Origin: Parapedobacter tibetensis
Lineage (GTDB): Bacteria > Bacteroidota > Bacteroidia > Sphingobacteriales > Sphingobacteriaceae
Reading direction: 5' to 3'
DNA: 64,000 nt
Assembly: GCF_024704835.1 (NCBI RefSeq)
Contig: NZ_JAMXBE010000002.1
Span: 1 to 64,000 of the forward strand
Below are positions 34,635 through 43,073 of the stretch, one piece after another. Within the stretch, counting starts at the first letter, position 1. Every line of letters starts with the position of its first letter. A program made the position numbers and the translations under genes. The notes under the pieces were generated by a model. It saw only the letters and a program-made list of their open reading frames with translations, made no database searches and was not told the DNA's origin.

Positions 34635-34758
34635 TTTTTATGATATCTTTAATACAAAGATAGGTATTTAACTTCAAAAATTACAAGCCGCTAAGACTCA
34701 CTTCGCGAGCAATGGTAGCATTTAAAACATTTTCACCCCCCTTGGTGTTTCCTTGTCG

Positions 34759-36459
34759 ATGAAACCTATCTGGAAATGGATAGTCGGCATAGCGGCTGGC
34801 CTGATTATAATATCCTTAGTAAGTGCCTGGTACCTTGGTAGGCGTTTACAGCCTACCATAGAAACCAAGCTGAAGGAGGCCGTGATCCATGAAACCGATA
34901 GCCTCTATCAAATCACCTACGATACACTGGATTTTTCGCTGATCAGCGGCAATGCTTCGCTGAGAAACCTACGCTTAACCATGGACACGGCAGTGTATAG
35001 CCGGATGGAACGCGAACAGCGGGCGCCGGACGATACCTATGAAATCCATGCCGCTCACCTACGTATCAGGGGGCTTAGCTTGCTGAAAATGCTTATTTCC
35101 AAATCGCTTGATATTCATACAATCGTCATCGACACAACATCGGTAAGCCTGACTAATCGCTACCACCCATACAACGATACCCTAGCTAAAGACAGCGATT
35201 CAAGGTCGCTTTACCAGCGCATTTCCAAGGTGCTGAAGAAAGTGAACGTGAATCGGATCCAACTGAATAGCGGTCGGTTCGAATATGCGAAAGAAACGGA
35301 TGCAACGCGCTTGGTTGTGCAGCATGCCGATATCGCCATACGGGATGTGCTGATCGATTCATTGTCGCAGTTTGATACGTCCCGATTTTACCATGCGCGG
35401 ACCATCCAACTGGATGTGCCGGGTGTGGAGTTCATCAGGCCTGACAGCCTCTATTCCCTCCGTGTAGACCATCTGCAAGCGGCAACCGATACCCGACAGC
35501 TGCTGATCCATGGACTTACCTATGCATCACTGGTGAGTATGACGGAGTTTTACCGCCAGAAGAAAGTAGCCAAAGACATGGCAGCTATTTCCGTATCCAG
35601 CATCCGCTTGGCGGATATCGATTTGCAACGATGGGTAGACACCCAAACCATCGCGGCCGGGACGATGCATATCGACAGCGGCACGATCTCGATTGTCAAG
35701 GACTTGCTGTACCCTAAACTGGTTGAAAATAAGATTGGGAAGTCGCCACACCAGCATTTGCTAAATCTGAAGCAGCCCTTGGCCATCGATTCCGTACTAC
35801 TGAATGGGCTGGATATTAGCTTTGCGGAGATTAGTGAAAAATACCGAAAAGGGGGGAAGGTTACGTTTGACCGAACGAGCGGGATAATCCGTAATTTGAC
35901 AAACGATAGCCTATCGCTAGCGCAAGATAGCATGATGGTGCTTGATGTGACGACTCAGGTGATGAACGCAGGAAAGCTTTCGGTCGTGTTTAAATTTGAC
36001 CTGCTGGACAAAGCGGGAGCTCACACCTATACGGTTAAGTTAGGCGCCATGGATGGAAGGGCATTTAACCGCATGCTCTCGCCATTAATGAATGCGGAGG
36101 TCGCCAGCGCTGATATGCAGGGGCTGAGCTTCAACATGAACGCGAATGATTACCGCACAAGCGGGACCTTACAGTTTGACTACCGCAACTTGAAACTGAA
36201 TGTGCTTACCTCCAACGATGAAGGAGAGAAGTCGGCCAAAAAAGTGGTTTCTTTTTTGGTCAATCGATTCCTGATCAACGACAGCAATCCCGATGCGAAT
36301 GGCGTATACCATTCGGCCAACATCGATTTTGAAAGGCCACCTACCTATTCGTTTTTCAAAATGATTTGGCAAACCTTGTTTGAGGGTATGAAGCAATGCA
36401 TGGGCATGAGTAAGCAGGGAGAGGAGCGTTTACTCAATGCGGCGGATGGGGAGGGGTGA
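34759..36459 (+). CDS. AsmA-like envelope protein, paralogue 1
   Basis: A 566-residue protein from the ATG at 34759 (MKPIWKWIVGIAAGLIIISLVSAWYLGRRLQ). One N-terminal membrane helix is followed by a long beta-rich domain typical of AsmA/DUF748-like inner-membrane-anchored proteins that reach into the periplasm: many alternating strands with DSLYQITYDTLDFSLISGNASLRNLRL and IDSGTISIVKDLLYPKL. It is clearly paralogous to the product of 44452-46221. AsmA-like proteins are linked to phospholipid transport and outer-membrane maintenance; that role is inferred. Its 3' end overlaps the convergent oxidoreductase gene by 26 bases. Confidence 0.72.
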   Translation: MKPIWKWIVGIAAGLIIISLVSAWYLGRRLQPTIETKLKEAVIHETDSLYQITYDTLDFSLISGNASLRNLRLTMDTAVYSRMEREQRAPDDTYEIHAAHLRIRGLSLLKMLISKSLDIHTIVIDTTSVSLTNRYHPYNDTLAKDSDSRSLYQRISKVLKKVNVNRIQLNSGRFEYAKETDATRLVVQHADIAIRDVLIDSLSQFDTSRFYHARTIQLDVPGVEFIRPDSLYSLRVDHLQAATDTRQLLIHGLTYASLVSMTEFYRQKKVAKDMAAISVSSIRLADIDLQRWVDTQTIAAGTMHIDSGTISIVKDLLYPKLVENKIGKSPHQHLLNLKQPLAIDSVLLNGLDISFAEISEKYRKGGKVTFDRTSGIIRNLTNDSLSLAQDSMMVLDVTTQVMNAGKLSVVFKFDLLDKAGAHTYTVKLGAMDGRAFNRMLSPLMNAEVASADMQGLSFNMNANDYRTSGTLQFDYRNLKLNVLTSNDEGEKSAKKVVSFLVNRFLINDSNPDANGVYHSANIDFERPPTYSFFKMIWQTLFEGMKQCMGMSKQGEERLLNAADGEG

Positions 36460-37525
36460 GATCAATCCCAAATTGCGTGGCTAACGCATGGAGGTCTTGC
36501 CATACGGCTGGGGCTAGGGGGATGCCTTGCGTTCTGCGTGTCGCCATGGCTAGATTTTCCGGTTCACCGGGGATGATCACTTGCTGATTTTCATCAATTC
36601 GCTTAGCATTTTTGAAGCGCGTAATCCATTGATCGATGTTTGTTTTGAAATCGGCCACGGGACGGAAACCGTCCACCCGCAGGGCTCCCACAAAATGCCC
36701 GATACCCTGACCGGGTTGGTCTGCTAGGGGTTGCAGGTAAGGCACGAAAGGGGGTACCCATGGTCCGTAGTTGGCACCCGACAATACCCCCGAAAGGATG
36801 TCTACAGTAGCCGATAGCCCGAAGCCTTTATGGCTGCTATGGGCGTAATCGCTCCCCAAGGGCAATAACACGCCGCCCTTTTTGAGGTCGGTAGGGTCGG
36901 TAGTTGCTTGTCCTTCGTTAGTGAGCACCCAGCCTTCCGGAATGGGTTTGCCCAATCGTTCGGCGACTTCCAGCTTGCCATTGGCTGCGGCCGATGTCGC
37001 CATATCGACCACCACGGGAGGGTATTGCCCGGCGGGGAATGCATAGCACATGGGATTGGTGCCTAATAGCCGCTCCGATGAAAATGTGGGGGCCACCAAG
37101 GGACTGGCATTGGTCATGGCGTAGCCGATCATATCCTGCTCCACCGCTTTGAGCGCATGGTAGGCGGCAATGCCAAAGTGGTTGGAATTTCGGATGGCCA
37201 CCCATCCCGAGCCGTATTGGCGAGCTTTCGCCAGTGCGATGTCCATTGCATATGGAGCGACCACAAGACCCAGCCCTCCATCGCCATCCACGGTGGCGGT
37301 AGTGGGGGTTTCATGCACCACGCGGATCGCCGGCTTCGGGTTGAGTCGCCCTGTTGACGAAAGGCGCACATACCCACTGAGGCGCGCCACCCCATGCGAG
37401 TCGATACCCCGTAAATCAGCCGATAGGAGCACGTCCGTAGCTAAAACGGCATCATCCTCCGGACATCCGATGGATTTGAAGATGCTGTAGGTGAAATCGC
37501 GTAATTGTTGTTCGGGGATTGTCAT
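36434..37525 (-). CDS. Malate/L-lactate dehydrogenase family (Ldh_2) oxidoreductase
   Basis: A 363-residue NAD(P)H-dependent 2-oxoacid reductase of the YlbC/YbiC/ComC family, distinct from classical Rossmann lactate dehydrogenases. Marks include RGIDSHGVARLSGYV, the catalytic His region VAIRNSNHFGIAAYHALKA, MTNASPLVAPTFSSERLLGTNPMCYAFPA, and DYAHSSHKGFGLSATVDILSGVLSGANYGPWVPPF. The size is normal. Substrates in the family range over malate, lactate, ureidoglycolate and delta1-piperideine-2-carboxylate; the context gives no hint. It ends 26 bases inside the convergent AsmA-like gene. Confidence 0.9.
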   Translation of the reverse strand: MTIPEQQLRDFTYSIFKSIGCPEDDAVLATDVLLSADLRGIDSHGVARLSGYVRLSSTGRLNPKPAIRVVHETPTTATVDGDGGLGLVVAPYAMDIALAKARQYGSGWVAIRNSNHFGIAAYHALKAVEQDMIGYAMTNASPLVAPTFSSERLLGTNPMCYAFPAGQYPPVVVDMATSAAANGKLEVAERLGKPIPEGWVLTNEGQATTDPTDLKKGGVLLPLGSDYAHSSHKGFGLSATVDILSGVLSGANYGPWVPPFVPYLQPLADQPGQGIGHFVGALRVDGFRPVADFKTNIDQWITRFKNAKRIDENQQVIIPGEPENLAMATRRTQGIPLAPAVWQDLHALATQFGIDLTPPHPPH

Positions 37526-37540
37526 TTTTTATTGCATTTT

Positions 37541-37590
37541 AGATTGCTTCGCTCCTCCTCATTGTCCTATGCTCTTGCTCGCAATGACGG
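37541..37590. repeat. 50-bp intergenic repeat related to the insert at 24953
   Basis: Aligns without gaps to 24953-25002 at 39 of 50 bases; blocks AGATTGCTT, TTGTCC and CTTGCTCGC are shared. It resembles a short spacer repeat seen in many bacterial genomes. Confidence 0.75.
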
Positions 37591-37600
37591 TAAAGTTGTA

Positions 37601-39946
37601 CTAACCCCCGCTCCTAGCCCGCTGCATCGGATTTGGTCCCGAGGAAGCTCCCCGAGCTGGGGCATTCCCTTGTTTGAATAGCTCAAACCGGGTGGGTGTA
37701 TGCTTACGTGGCCAGTAATTGTTGTCCTCATCGATATCCGCGGTTTCGCTCAAGGGGTCGAGCCGCACAGCCTTGACTTCCTTGGTCTTGGCAAATACCT
37801 TGCTCACCTCGTATTCATTCATGCGCCAGATATAAGCGGGTATGCGTTCGATTTCCGTGCTGCCGTCAGCGAACGTCCATTCGATGATGATGGGCATGAC
37901 CAATCCACCTTTATTGGAAAATTTCAGTTCATAGAAGTGGTATTTCCCATCAAAAAGCGCTTTTTCCTGTTCGTTTAACGATTGATAGTACCGTTCGAAG
38001 GCCTGTTTGTCTTCGGCTGTTAAAGCAAAGCGATCCCATTTGTTGTAAAAATCTTGCAAACTGGTATCAGCTTCCACGGCATAATTGGTGCCGGCGTCCA
38101 GGTTGCGTTGTCTTGAAATGGTATTGAGGTCTTCTTCAAACGCTGCTTTTGCCTCCTCTTGACTAACTTCTGGGGCTCCAGCAGGTTGGAAATGCTGCAT
38201 GTCATCCAAGGCGATGTCTACGGGATCGATACCGAAAAACCAGCCCCGCCAAAACCAATCGAGGTCTACCGCCGACGCATCTTCCATGGTGCGGAAGAAA
38301 TCGGCTGGGGTAGGGTGCTTGAAAGCCCAACGGCGGGCATATTCCTTGAAGGCATAGTCAAAAAGTTCCCTGCCCATCACCGTTTCGCGCAGGATGTTGA
38401 GGGCGGTAGCCGGTTTGGCATAGGCATTGGGGCCAAATTCAACAATGTTTTCCGAGTTGGTCATGATGGGCTCCAATTGATCTTTGGGGAGCTTCATGTA
38501 GTCGGCAATTTTGTGCGCTGGCCCACGCCTGGAGGGATAATCCTTGTCCCATTCCTGCTCGGCAAGGAATTGGCAGAAGGTGTTGAGCCCCTCATCCATC
38601 CATGTCCATTGACGCTCATCTGAATTAACGATCATGGGGAAGAAATTGTGCCCCACTTCGTGAATGATGACGCTGATCATCCCATATTTGGTCGCTTCCG
38701 TATAGGTGCCATCTTTATCGGCACGTCCGTAGTTAAAACAAATCATGGGGTATTCCATGCCGTTGGCCGCTTCTACCGAGATGGCCACGGGATAAGGGTA
38801 GGGGATGGTGTGCTTGGAATAGACCTTAAGCGTATGGGCCACTGCCTTGGTGGAGTAACGGCGATAGAGTGGATAGGCTTCAGGGCCGTAGTATGACATG
38901 GCCATGGGGGTATTGCCTGCTACACCATCTTTCACGCGCATGGCATCCCACACTAGGCGACGAGAGGAAACAAAGGCGAAATCCCGCACATTCTTGGCCT
39001 CGTACACCCACGTTTTTTTGGCTGTGGACTTATTCTGCATGGCCTGCTGCGCTTCCGCCAGCGTGACTACCTCCATGGGTTCATCCGCCTGTTGGGCCTG
39101 TTTCCACCGTTCGAGTTGTGCAGATGTGAGCATAGTCGTGTAATTATGGCATTCACCCGTGGCCCCTACGATGTGGTCCGCGGGCACGGTGATGTTGACT
39201 TTGAAGTCGCCGAATACCAGGGCAAACTCACCCCGGCCAGTGAATTGCTTGTTTTGCCAACCCTGGAAATCTGAATAGACCGCCATGCGTGGATACCATT
39301 GGGCGATGGTATAGATGTAATTCTTGTCTTCGGGGAAGTACTCATAGCCTCCACGTCCCCCTTCTTCCATCCGGTTGCTGATGTTGTATTGCCAGTCAAT
39401 TTGAAGGACAAACTTGGCTCCCGGCTTCAACTGGGTAGGCAATTCGACCCGCATCATCGTGTAATTGATGGTATAGTCCAAGGGCTTGCCGCTGCCATCG
39501 GCTACCTTTCGAATGTTTACCCCAAAGTCTTTATCGCTTCCGATAATTTGCTGTAGTTGCCTGGGGGTTACACGTTCACTTAAGGAACTCCCATCAAATT
39601 TTTTGCTTTCAGCATCCGGCGCATGCTCATTTTCATCGAGTTGTATCCACAAGTAATTCAAGGGGTCGGGCGAATTATTGGTATACGTGATGGTTTCCGA
39701 CCCTATAACCCGTTGGTTTTCGTCATCTACCTCCACATCGATGACATAATCGGCCTTCTGCTGCCAATATTGGTGTCCCGGGGCCCCGGAGGCCGTGCGG
39801 TACACATTGGGGTCGCTCAATATGGTGCCCAATTGTTCGAACTTATTGCCATGATTGGAACCGGGGTTGTTTTGAAGCTGCGCAGTTGCAGTGAAGGAAA
39901 TGACAACCAAGAAGCTGCTAAGGAAGAGGGGTTGATGGTGTTTCAT
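37601..39946 (-). CDS. M1-family zinc metallopeptidase, secreted
   Basis: A 781-residue protein with a signal peptide (LFLSSFLVVISFTATAQ). The gluzincin core is intact: HEVGH at residues 429-433 and the third zinc ligand E452 in WTWMDEGLN, with the HEXXH-x18-E spacing of the M1 family; VEAANGMEYP replaces the GAMEN exopeptidase loop at 393-400. The N-terminal part is the beta-sandwich of aminopeptidase N-like proteins. The C-terminus ends in a Pro/Arg/Gly-rich tail. It probably degrades peptides in the periplasm. HupE-like and DUF6702 genes follow upstream, a neighbourhood familiar in Bacteroidota. Confidence 0.93.
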   Translation of the reverse strand: MKHHQPLFLSSFLVVISFTATAQLQNNPGSNHGNKFEQLGTILSDPNVYRTASGAPGHQYWQQKADYVIDVEVDDENQRVIGSETITYTNNSPDPLNYLWIQLDENEHAPDAESKKFDGSSLSERVTPRQLQQIIGSDKDFGVNIRKVADGSGKPLDYTINYTMMRVELPTQLKPGAKFVLQIDWQYNISNRMEEGGRGGYEYFPEDKNYIYTIAQWYPRMAVYSDFQGWQNKQFTGRGEFALVFGDFKVNITVPADHIVGATGECHNYTTMLTSAQLERWKQAQQADEPMEVVTLAEAQQAMQNKSTAKKTWVYEAKNVRDFAFVSSRRLVWDAMRVKDGVAGNTPMAMSYYGPEAYPLYRRYSTKAVAHTLKVYSKHTIPYPYPVAISVEAANGMEYPMICFNYGRADKDGTYTEATKYGMISVIIHEVGHNFFPMIVNSDERQWTWMDEGLNTFCQFLAEQEWDKDYPSRRGPAHKIADYMKLPKDQLEPIMTNSENIVEFGPNAYAKPATALNILRETVMGRELFDYAFKEYARRWAFKHPTPADFFRTMEDASAVDLDWFWRGWFFGIDPVDIALDDMQHFQPAGAPEVSQEEAKAAFEEDLNTISRQRNLDAGTNYAVEADTSLQDFYNKWDRFALTAEDKQAFERYYQSLNEQEKALFDGKYHFYELKFSNKGGLVMPIIIEWTFADGSTEIERIPAYIWRMNEYEVSKVFAKTKEVKAVRLDPLSETADIDEDNNYWPRKHTPTRFELFKQGNAPARGASSGPNPMQRARSGG

Positions 39947-40100
39947 GTTTTACGTGCTTTTGCCGGGACGAAGTTAAGGACTTCAGATTTTTCCGGTAAA
40001 GTTAAATCTTTTGCTAATATAATGGAAACTTGAGGGGATAATTAAAATGGGGAGTTTTTTTGTACAAATGCTTTTTTGCTTTTACGCTATCTTTCTGCCC

Positions 40101-40123
40101 TCTTTCGCCGCGGAGGCGAAAGA
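40101..40123. terminator. Stem-loop downstream of the HupE-like gene
   Basis: TCTTTCGCC (40101-40109) pairs perfectly with GGCGAAAGA (40115-40123) over five bases. It lies 20 bases past the HupE-like stop and before the M1 gene's promoter. There is no adjacent T-run on the minus strand, so termination is only likely. Confidence 0.45.
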
Positions 40124-40143
40124 GCGGAAAGACACTATTTCCC

Positions 40144-40716
40144 TTATATTCGCTCCAACGCCATCACCAACGCAATACCAAATATCGCCGCTGATAGGAA
40201 AAACGTCCAGTCGCGTTTGGATATGGAAAACATCCTAGTGCCAGCGAAAGACAGCAACAAGACGATGAAAACAATGGCCAGTTGGCCCAGTTCCAGCCCG
40301 ACGTTGAAGGCAAACAGGGGGGTGGTAATGCTGCTCTCCTTGCCTAGTAAAGACCGTAAGTAATTAGAAAACCCCAATCCATGGATCAATCCGAAAAACA
40401 GGGCATAGCCATAGGTAAGCCAGTCGGTCTTTGCTGCTTTACGTTTCTTGACCACATTGCTGAAAGCGGTGATGACAATGGTAACCGGAATAAGAAACTC
40501 AATCAATGCGGTATTTACGCTGACAAGGTCAAAAACACTCAATGCTAAGGTAAGGGAATGGCCAATAGTGAATGCGGTAACCAACACGATTACCTTGCGC
40601 CAGTCCTTGATGAAATAGGTACAGCACAGTGCAATCACAAAAAGGATATGGTCGTAACCGGATAGATCCAGAATGTGTTGCAAGCCGAGCTCGAAATATA
40701 TGCTGAAATCCTGCAT
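40144..40716 (-). CDS. HupE/UreJ-family membrane protein
   Basis: A 190-residue protein with about six hydrophobic helices. Conserved family marks are LSGYDHILFVIALCCTYF, VTAFTIGHSLTLALS, and FFGLIHGLGFSNYL, whose histidines probably bind a metal. HupE/UreJ proteins are proposed nickel/cobalt permeases, but Bacteroidota members lie next to DUF6702 and M1 peptidase genes and their substrate is unproven. Its start faces the divergent DUF6702 gene with a two-hairpin repeat element in between. Confidence 0.82.
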   Translation of the reverse strand: MQDFSIYFELGLQHILDLSGYDHILFVIALCCTYFIKDWRKVIVLVTAFTIGHSLTLALSVFDLVSVNTALIEFLIPVTIVITAFSNVVKKRKAAKTDWLTYGYALFFGLIHGLGFSNYLRSLLGKESSITTPLFAFNVGLELGQLAIVFIVLLLSFAGTRMFSISKRDWTFFLSAAIFGIALVMALERI

Positions 40717-40747
40717 GTTGGCTTTTTGTTGCTATATTCCTCTACAA

Positions 40748-40843
40748 CTAAGTTTTCAATGGCAGCCGAGAAATCGATCAATTCTCCTTTATATGTAAAG
40801 CAATTATATTGCGTATAAAGGAGAATTTATCTAAGTTCGCAGC
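40748..40843 (+). repeat. Two-hairpin repeat element, copy 1, upstream of DUF6702 gene
   Basis: Hairpin 1: TTTTC (40753-40757) and GAGAA (40768-40772) around a 10-base loop with GGCAG. Hairpin 2: ATTCTCCTTTATA (40781-40793) pairing perfectly with its complement at 40814-40826. Conserved ends are CGAT before and TTATCTAAGTTCGCAG after the second stem; TAAGTTCG is a near-consensus -7 box. Related copies are at 54489-54592 and 63545-63612. Confidence 0.85.
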
Positions 40844-40910
40844 AATATTACATTTATTGTAGCTAAAACGCAACCGGTAACAAAAAAAATAGCGGTATAT
40901 AGTTGCCGAC

Positions 40911-41426
40911 ATGTATGGAAACCTTATGCTGAGTATAATTACCAATGTCTTCTTGCTGATTTTCCATCCCTTTTACGTAAGTATCGCTGCGGTGGATTAC
41001 AACGAAAAAGCACAAAGCGTGGAAGTGAGCTGCAGGATTTTCTATGATGACTTAGAGGATGCCCTTAAAGCTGGGGGAGGTAAACGGGTGGATCTGATTA
41101 ACCCGACAGCGGCGGATAAGCGTGCGATGGATAGCTTACTTGCCGGTTATCTCCTTAAACACTTTAGGTTAGCGGTCAATGGTGAACAGGTGAACCTGCG
41201 ATACCTGGGCTATGAAATTGAAGATGACGTAGCTTGGTGTTACCTGGAAGCGAATAACATTAGGCACATCGCGAACATCACCATCGATAATCGCATCCTT
41301 TTCGGGCAATTTCCCAAACAGAGCAATATCATGCACATTACGGCTAACGGGAAGCGCAAGAGCGCGAAGCTGGATAATCCGAAAAGTAGAGCTGTTTTTG
41401 AGTTTGCGGATTCGCTTGTTCGCTGA
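40911..41426 (+). CDS. DUF6702-family periplasmic protein
   Basis: A 171-residue protein with an N-terminal signal or anchor (LMLSIITNVFLLIFHPFYVSIAAVDYNEKAQSVEVSCRIFYDDLEDAL). The HPFYVS...EVxCRIFxDDLE...L pattern, then LVAGYLxxHFxLxVNG-like LLAGYLLKHFRLAVNGEQVNLRYLGYEIEDDVAWCYLEA, is the DUF6702 family, which accompanies HupE-like and M1 peptidase genes in Bacteroidota. Its function is unknown; export to the periplasm is inferred. It follows a two-hairpin element with a promoter-like end, 67 bases upstream. Confidence 0.82.
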   Translation: MYGNLMLSIITNVFLLIFHPFYVSIAAVDYNEKAQSVEVSCRIFYDDLEDALKAGGGKRVDLINPTAADKRAMDSLLAGYLLKHFRLAVNGEQVNLRYLGYEIEDDVAWCYLEANNIRHIANITIDNRILFGQFPKQSNIMHITANGKRKSAKLDNPKSRAVFEFADSLVR

Positions 41427-41430
41427 TTCG

Positions 41431-42909
41431 TTAATCAAATTCATTTTCGTCAAAACCCCCATCAAAGAGGCTGCCCAACATATCTGAAAAACCGACTCCA
41501 CCGTGGAAGTAAGATTTGTTGAGTTGAGAATGCTCGGCTAAGCCATGGAGCACAAACTCCATCAATAGGAGCTGTTGGCTCTCGGCAAGTTTGGGGTGTA
41601 TCCTTTTGACCAATGCTTGCAAACTAGGCACCTTGAGCAGTTCCTTTTTATACTGGCTATCGTTAAGGTCATCTGAAAGGTCTACCGTATGGCCATCGCT
41701 AAACCAATCGATGATGGACTGGTATGGATTTTCCTTCTTGGATTTTTTGGCTTTTTCAGGATGCGGAAAATAATTGATAAACAAGGTCTTGATGGCCGAT
41801 CCGATCAATCGATGCACCACATGCACCGGCCCTTCAAGCTCACCCTCATAAACCAATTCCACCTTGCCGGTGATGGCGGGGATGATGCCGGCAAAGTCCG
41901 CGAGTCGCGCCACTGTTTTCTTCTGGCCGTTGATGAGTTTCCGGCGTTCGGCGGCACTGACCAGATTTTCATAAGCGGAAATGGTGAGGCGCGCTGACAC
42001 GCCCGACTTCTGGTCGACAAACTCACTCCTGCGAGCCTCAAAGGCGACCTGCTCCACCAAATCTTTCAACAGGCCGTCCACTTCAATAGTAGCCTGCTGC
42101 GCTGCACTGATACGTGATTCCTGGAACGTGATTTTTCTGGAAATATCAATGCTTTTGGGGTAATGCGTTAATATTTGGCTTTCAATGCGGTCTTTGAGTG
42201 GGGTAACGATGGCTCCACGGTTGGTATAATCCTCGGGATTGGCCGTGAAGACAAACTCGATATCAAGTGGCAGGCGGAGTTTGAAACCGCGGACTTGGAT
42301 GTCTTTCTCTTGTAGGATATTGAAGAGTGCCACTTGAATACGCGCCTGTAAGTCTGGAAGCTCATTGATGACGAAGATGCCTCGGTGCGCCCGGGGGATG
42401 AGGCCGAAGTGGATAACCCGCTCATCGTTATAAGTCAATTTCAATGTAGCGGCCTTGATGGGGTCTACGTCGCCAATCAAGTCGGCCACGGTGACGTCTG
42501 GTGTAGCCAACTTTTCGGTATAGCGTTCCGAGCGGTGCAGCCAGGCGATGGGCGTGTCGTCTCCTTTGACGGCGATTTCTTGTTTTGCATACCAAGATAT
42601 GGGGACGAGGGGATCATCAAGTAATTCGCTGCCGGCGACATAGGGTACATATTCATCCAGCAGCTCCACCATGAGGCGCGCGATGCGTGTTTTGGCCTGT
42701 CCACGCAAGCCCAGCAGTAGGATGTTGTGGCGTGATAGGATAGCTGTTTGCAACTCAGGGATTACGGTATCGTCATACCCCAAGATCCCTTGGAATCCGG
42801 CTTTGTTTTCTTGTAGGTGTTTGATGAGGTTGTCTCTAAGTTCTTCTTTTACGGAGCGGTGTTGGTATCCTGATTTCTTGAGTTCGCCTAAGGTATGGAT
42901 GTTTATCAT
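41431..42909 (-). CDS. MoxR/ChlI-like AAA+ ATPase
   Basis: A 492-residue AAA+ protein. The Walker A variant is LLLGLRGQAKTRIARLM; VIHFGLIPRAHRGIFVINELPDLQARIQVALFNILQEKDIQVRG is the Walker B and helix-2 region, with VFTANPEDYTNRGAIVTPLKDRIESQ as sensor 1, all typical of the magnesium-chelatase/MoxR branch. The last ~90 residues are specific. The VWA-domain gene lies upstream on the same strand, so the two likely form an ATPase plus MIDAS-protein pair acting as a metal-insertion or protein-remodelling chaperone. There are no chlorophyll or B12 genes nearby to define the target. Confidence 0.87.
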   Translation of the reverse strand: MINIHTLGELKKSGYQHRSVKEELRDNLIKHLQENKAGFQGILGYDDTVIPELQTAILSRHNILLLGLRGQAKTRIARLMVELLDEYVPYVAGSELLDDPLVPISWYAKQEIAVKGDDTPIAWLHRSERYTEKLATPDVTVADLIGDVDPIKAATLKLTYNDERVIHFGLIPRAHRGIFVINELPDLQARIQVALFNILQEKDIQVRGFKLRLPLDIEFVFTANPEDYTNRGAIVTPLKDRIESQILTHYPKSIDISRKITFQESRISAAQQATIEVDGLLKDLVEQVAFEARRSEFVDQKSGVSARLTISAYENLVSAAERRKLINGQKKTVARLADFAGIIPAITGKVELVYEGELEGPVHVVHRLIGSAIKTLFINYFPHPEKAKKSKKENPYQSIIDWFSDGHTVDLSDDLNDSQYKKELLKVPSLQALVKRIHPKLAESQQLLLMEFVLHGLAEHSQLNKSYFHGGVGFSDMLGSLFDGGFDENEFD

Positions 42910-42963
42910 TTGTTATTTGCTGATTCGTTTATTCGTTTATTTGAACTTTGCTAATTCGTTTAT

Positions 42964-43019
42964 TATTGATTTCCTGTTTGTTTTTAGAAACATCAATGGA
43001 CCCTCCTACGTCGGGGTTT
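42964..43019 (+). repeat. Dispersed ~55-bp intergenic repeat, copy B
   Basis: Partner of 33827-33880. It lies between the two genes of the ATPase/VWA pair, next to ATTCG-rich spacer sequence at 42916-42960. Confidence 0.8.
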
Positions 43020-43073
43020 GTTTATTCGCTCCATTTGCGAACGGCGTATCCGCGGAAAGCGGATTGTAAAAAA

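Noticed and set aside
40748-40843. Two-hairpin element as an ordinary Rho-independent terminator
   Set aside because: No T-run follows the stem; the element lies between divergent genes and is followed by a promoter-like box and a gene start.
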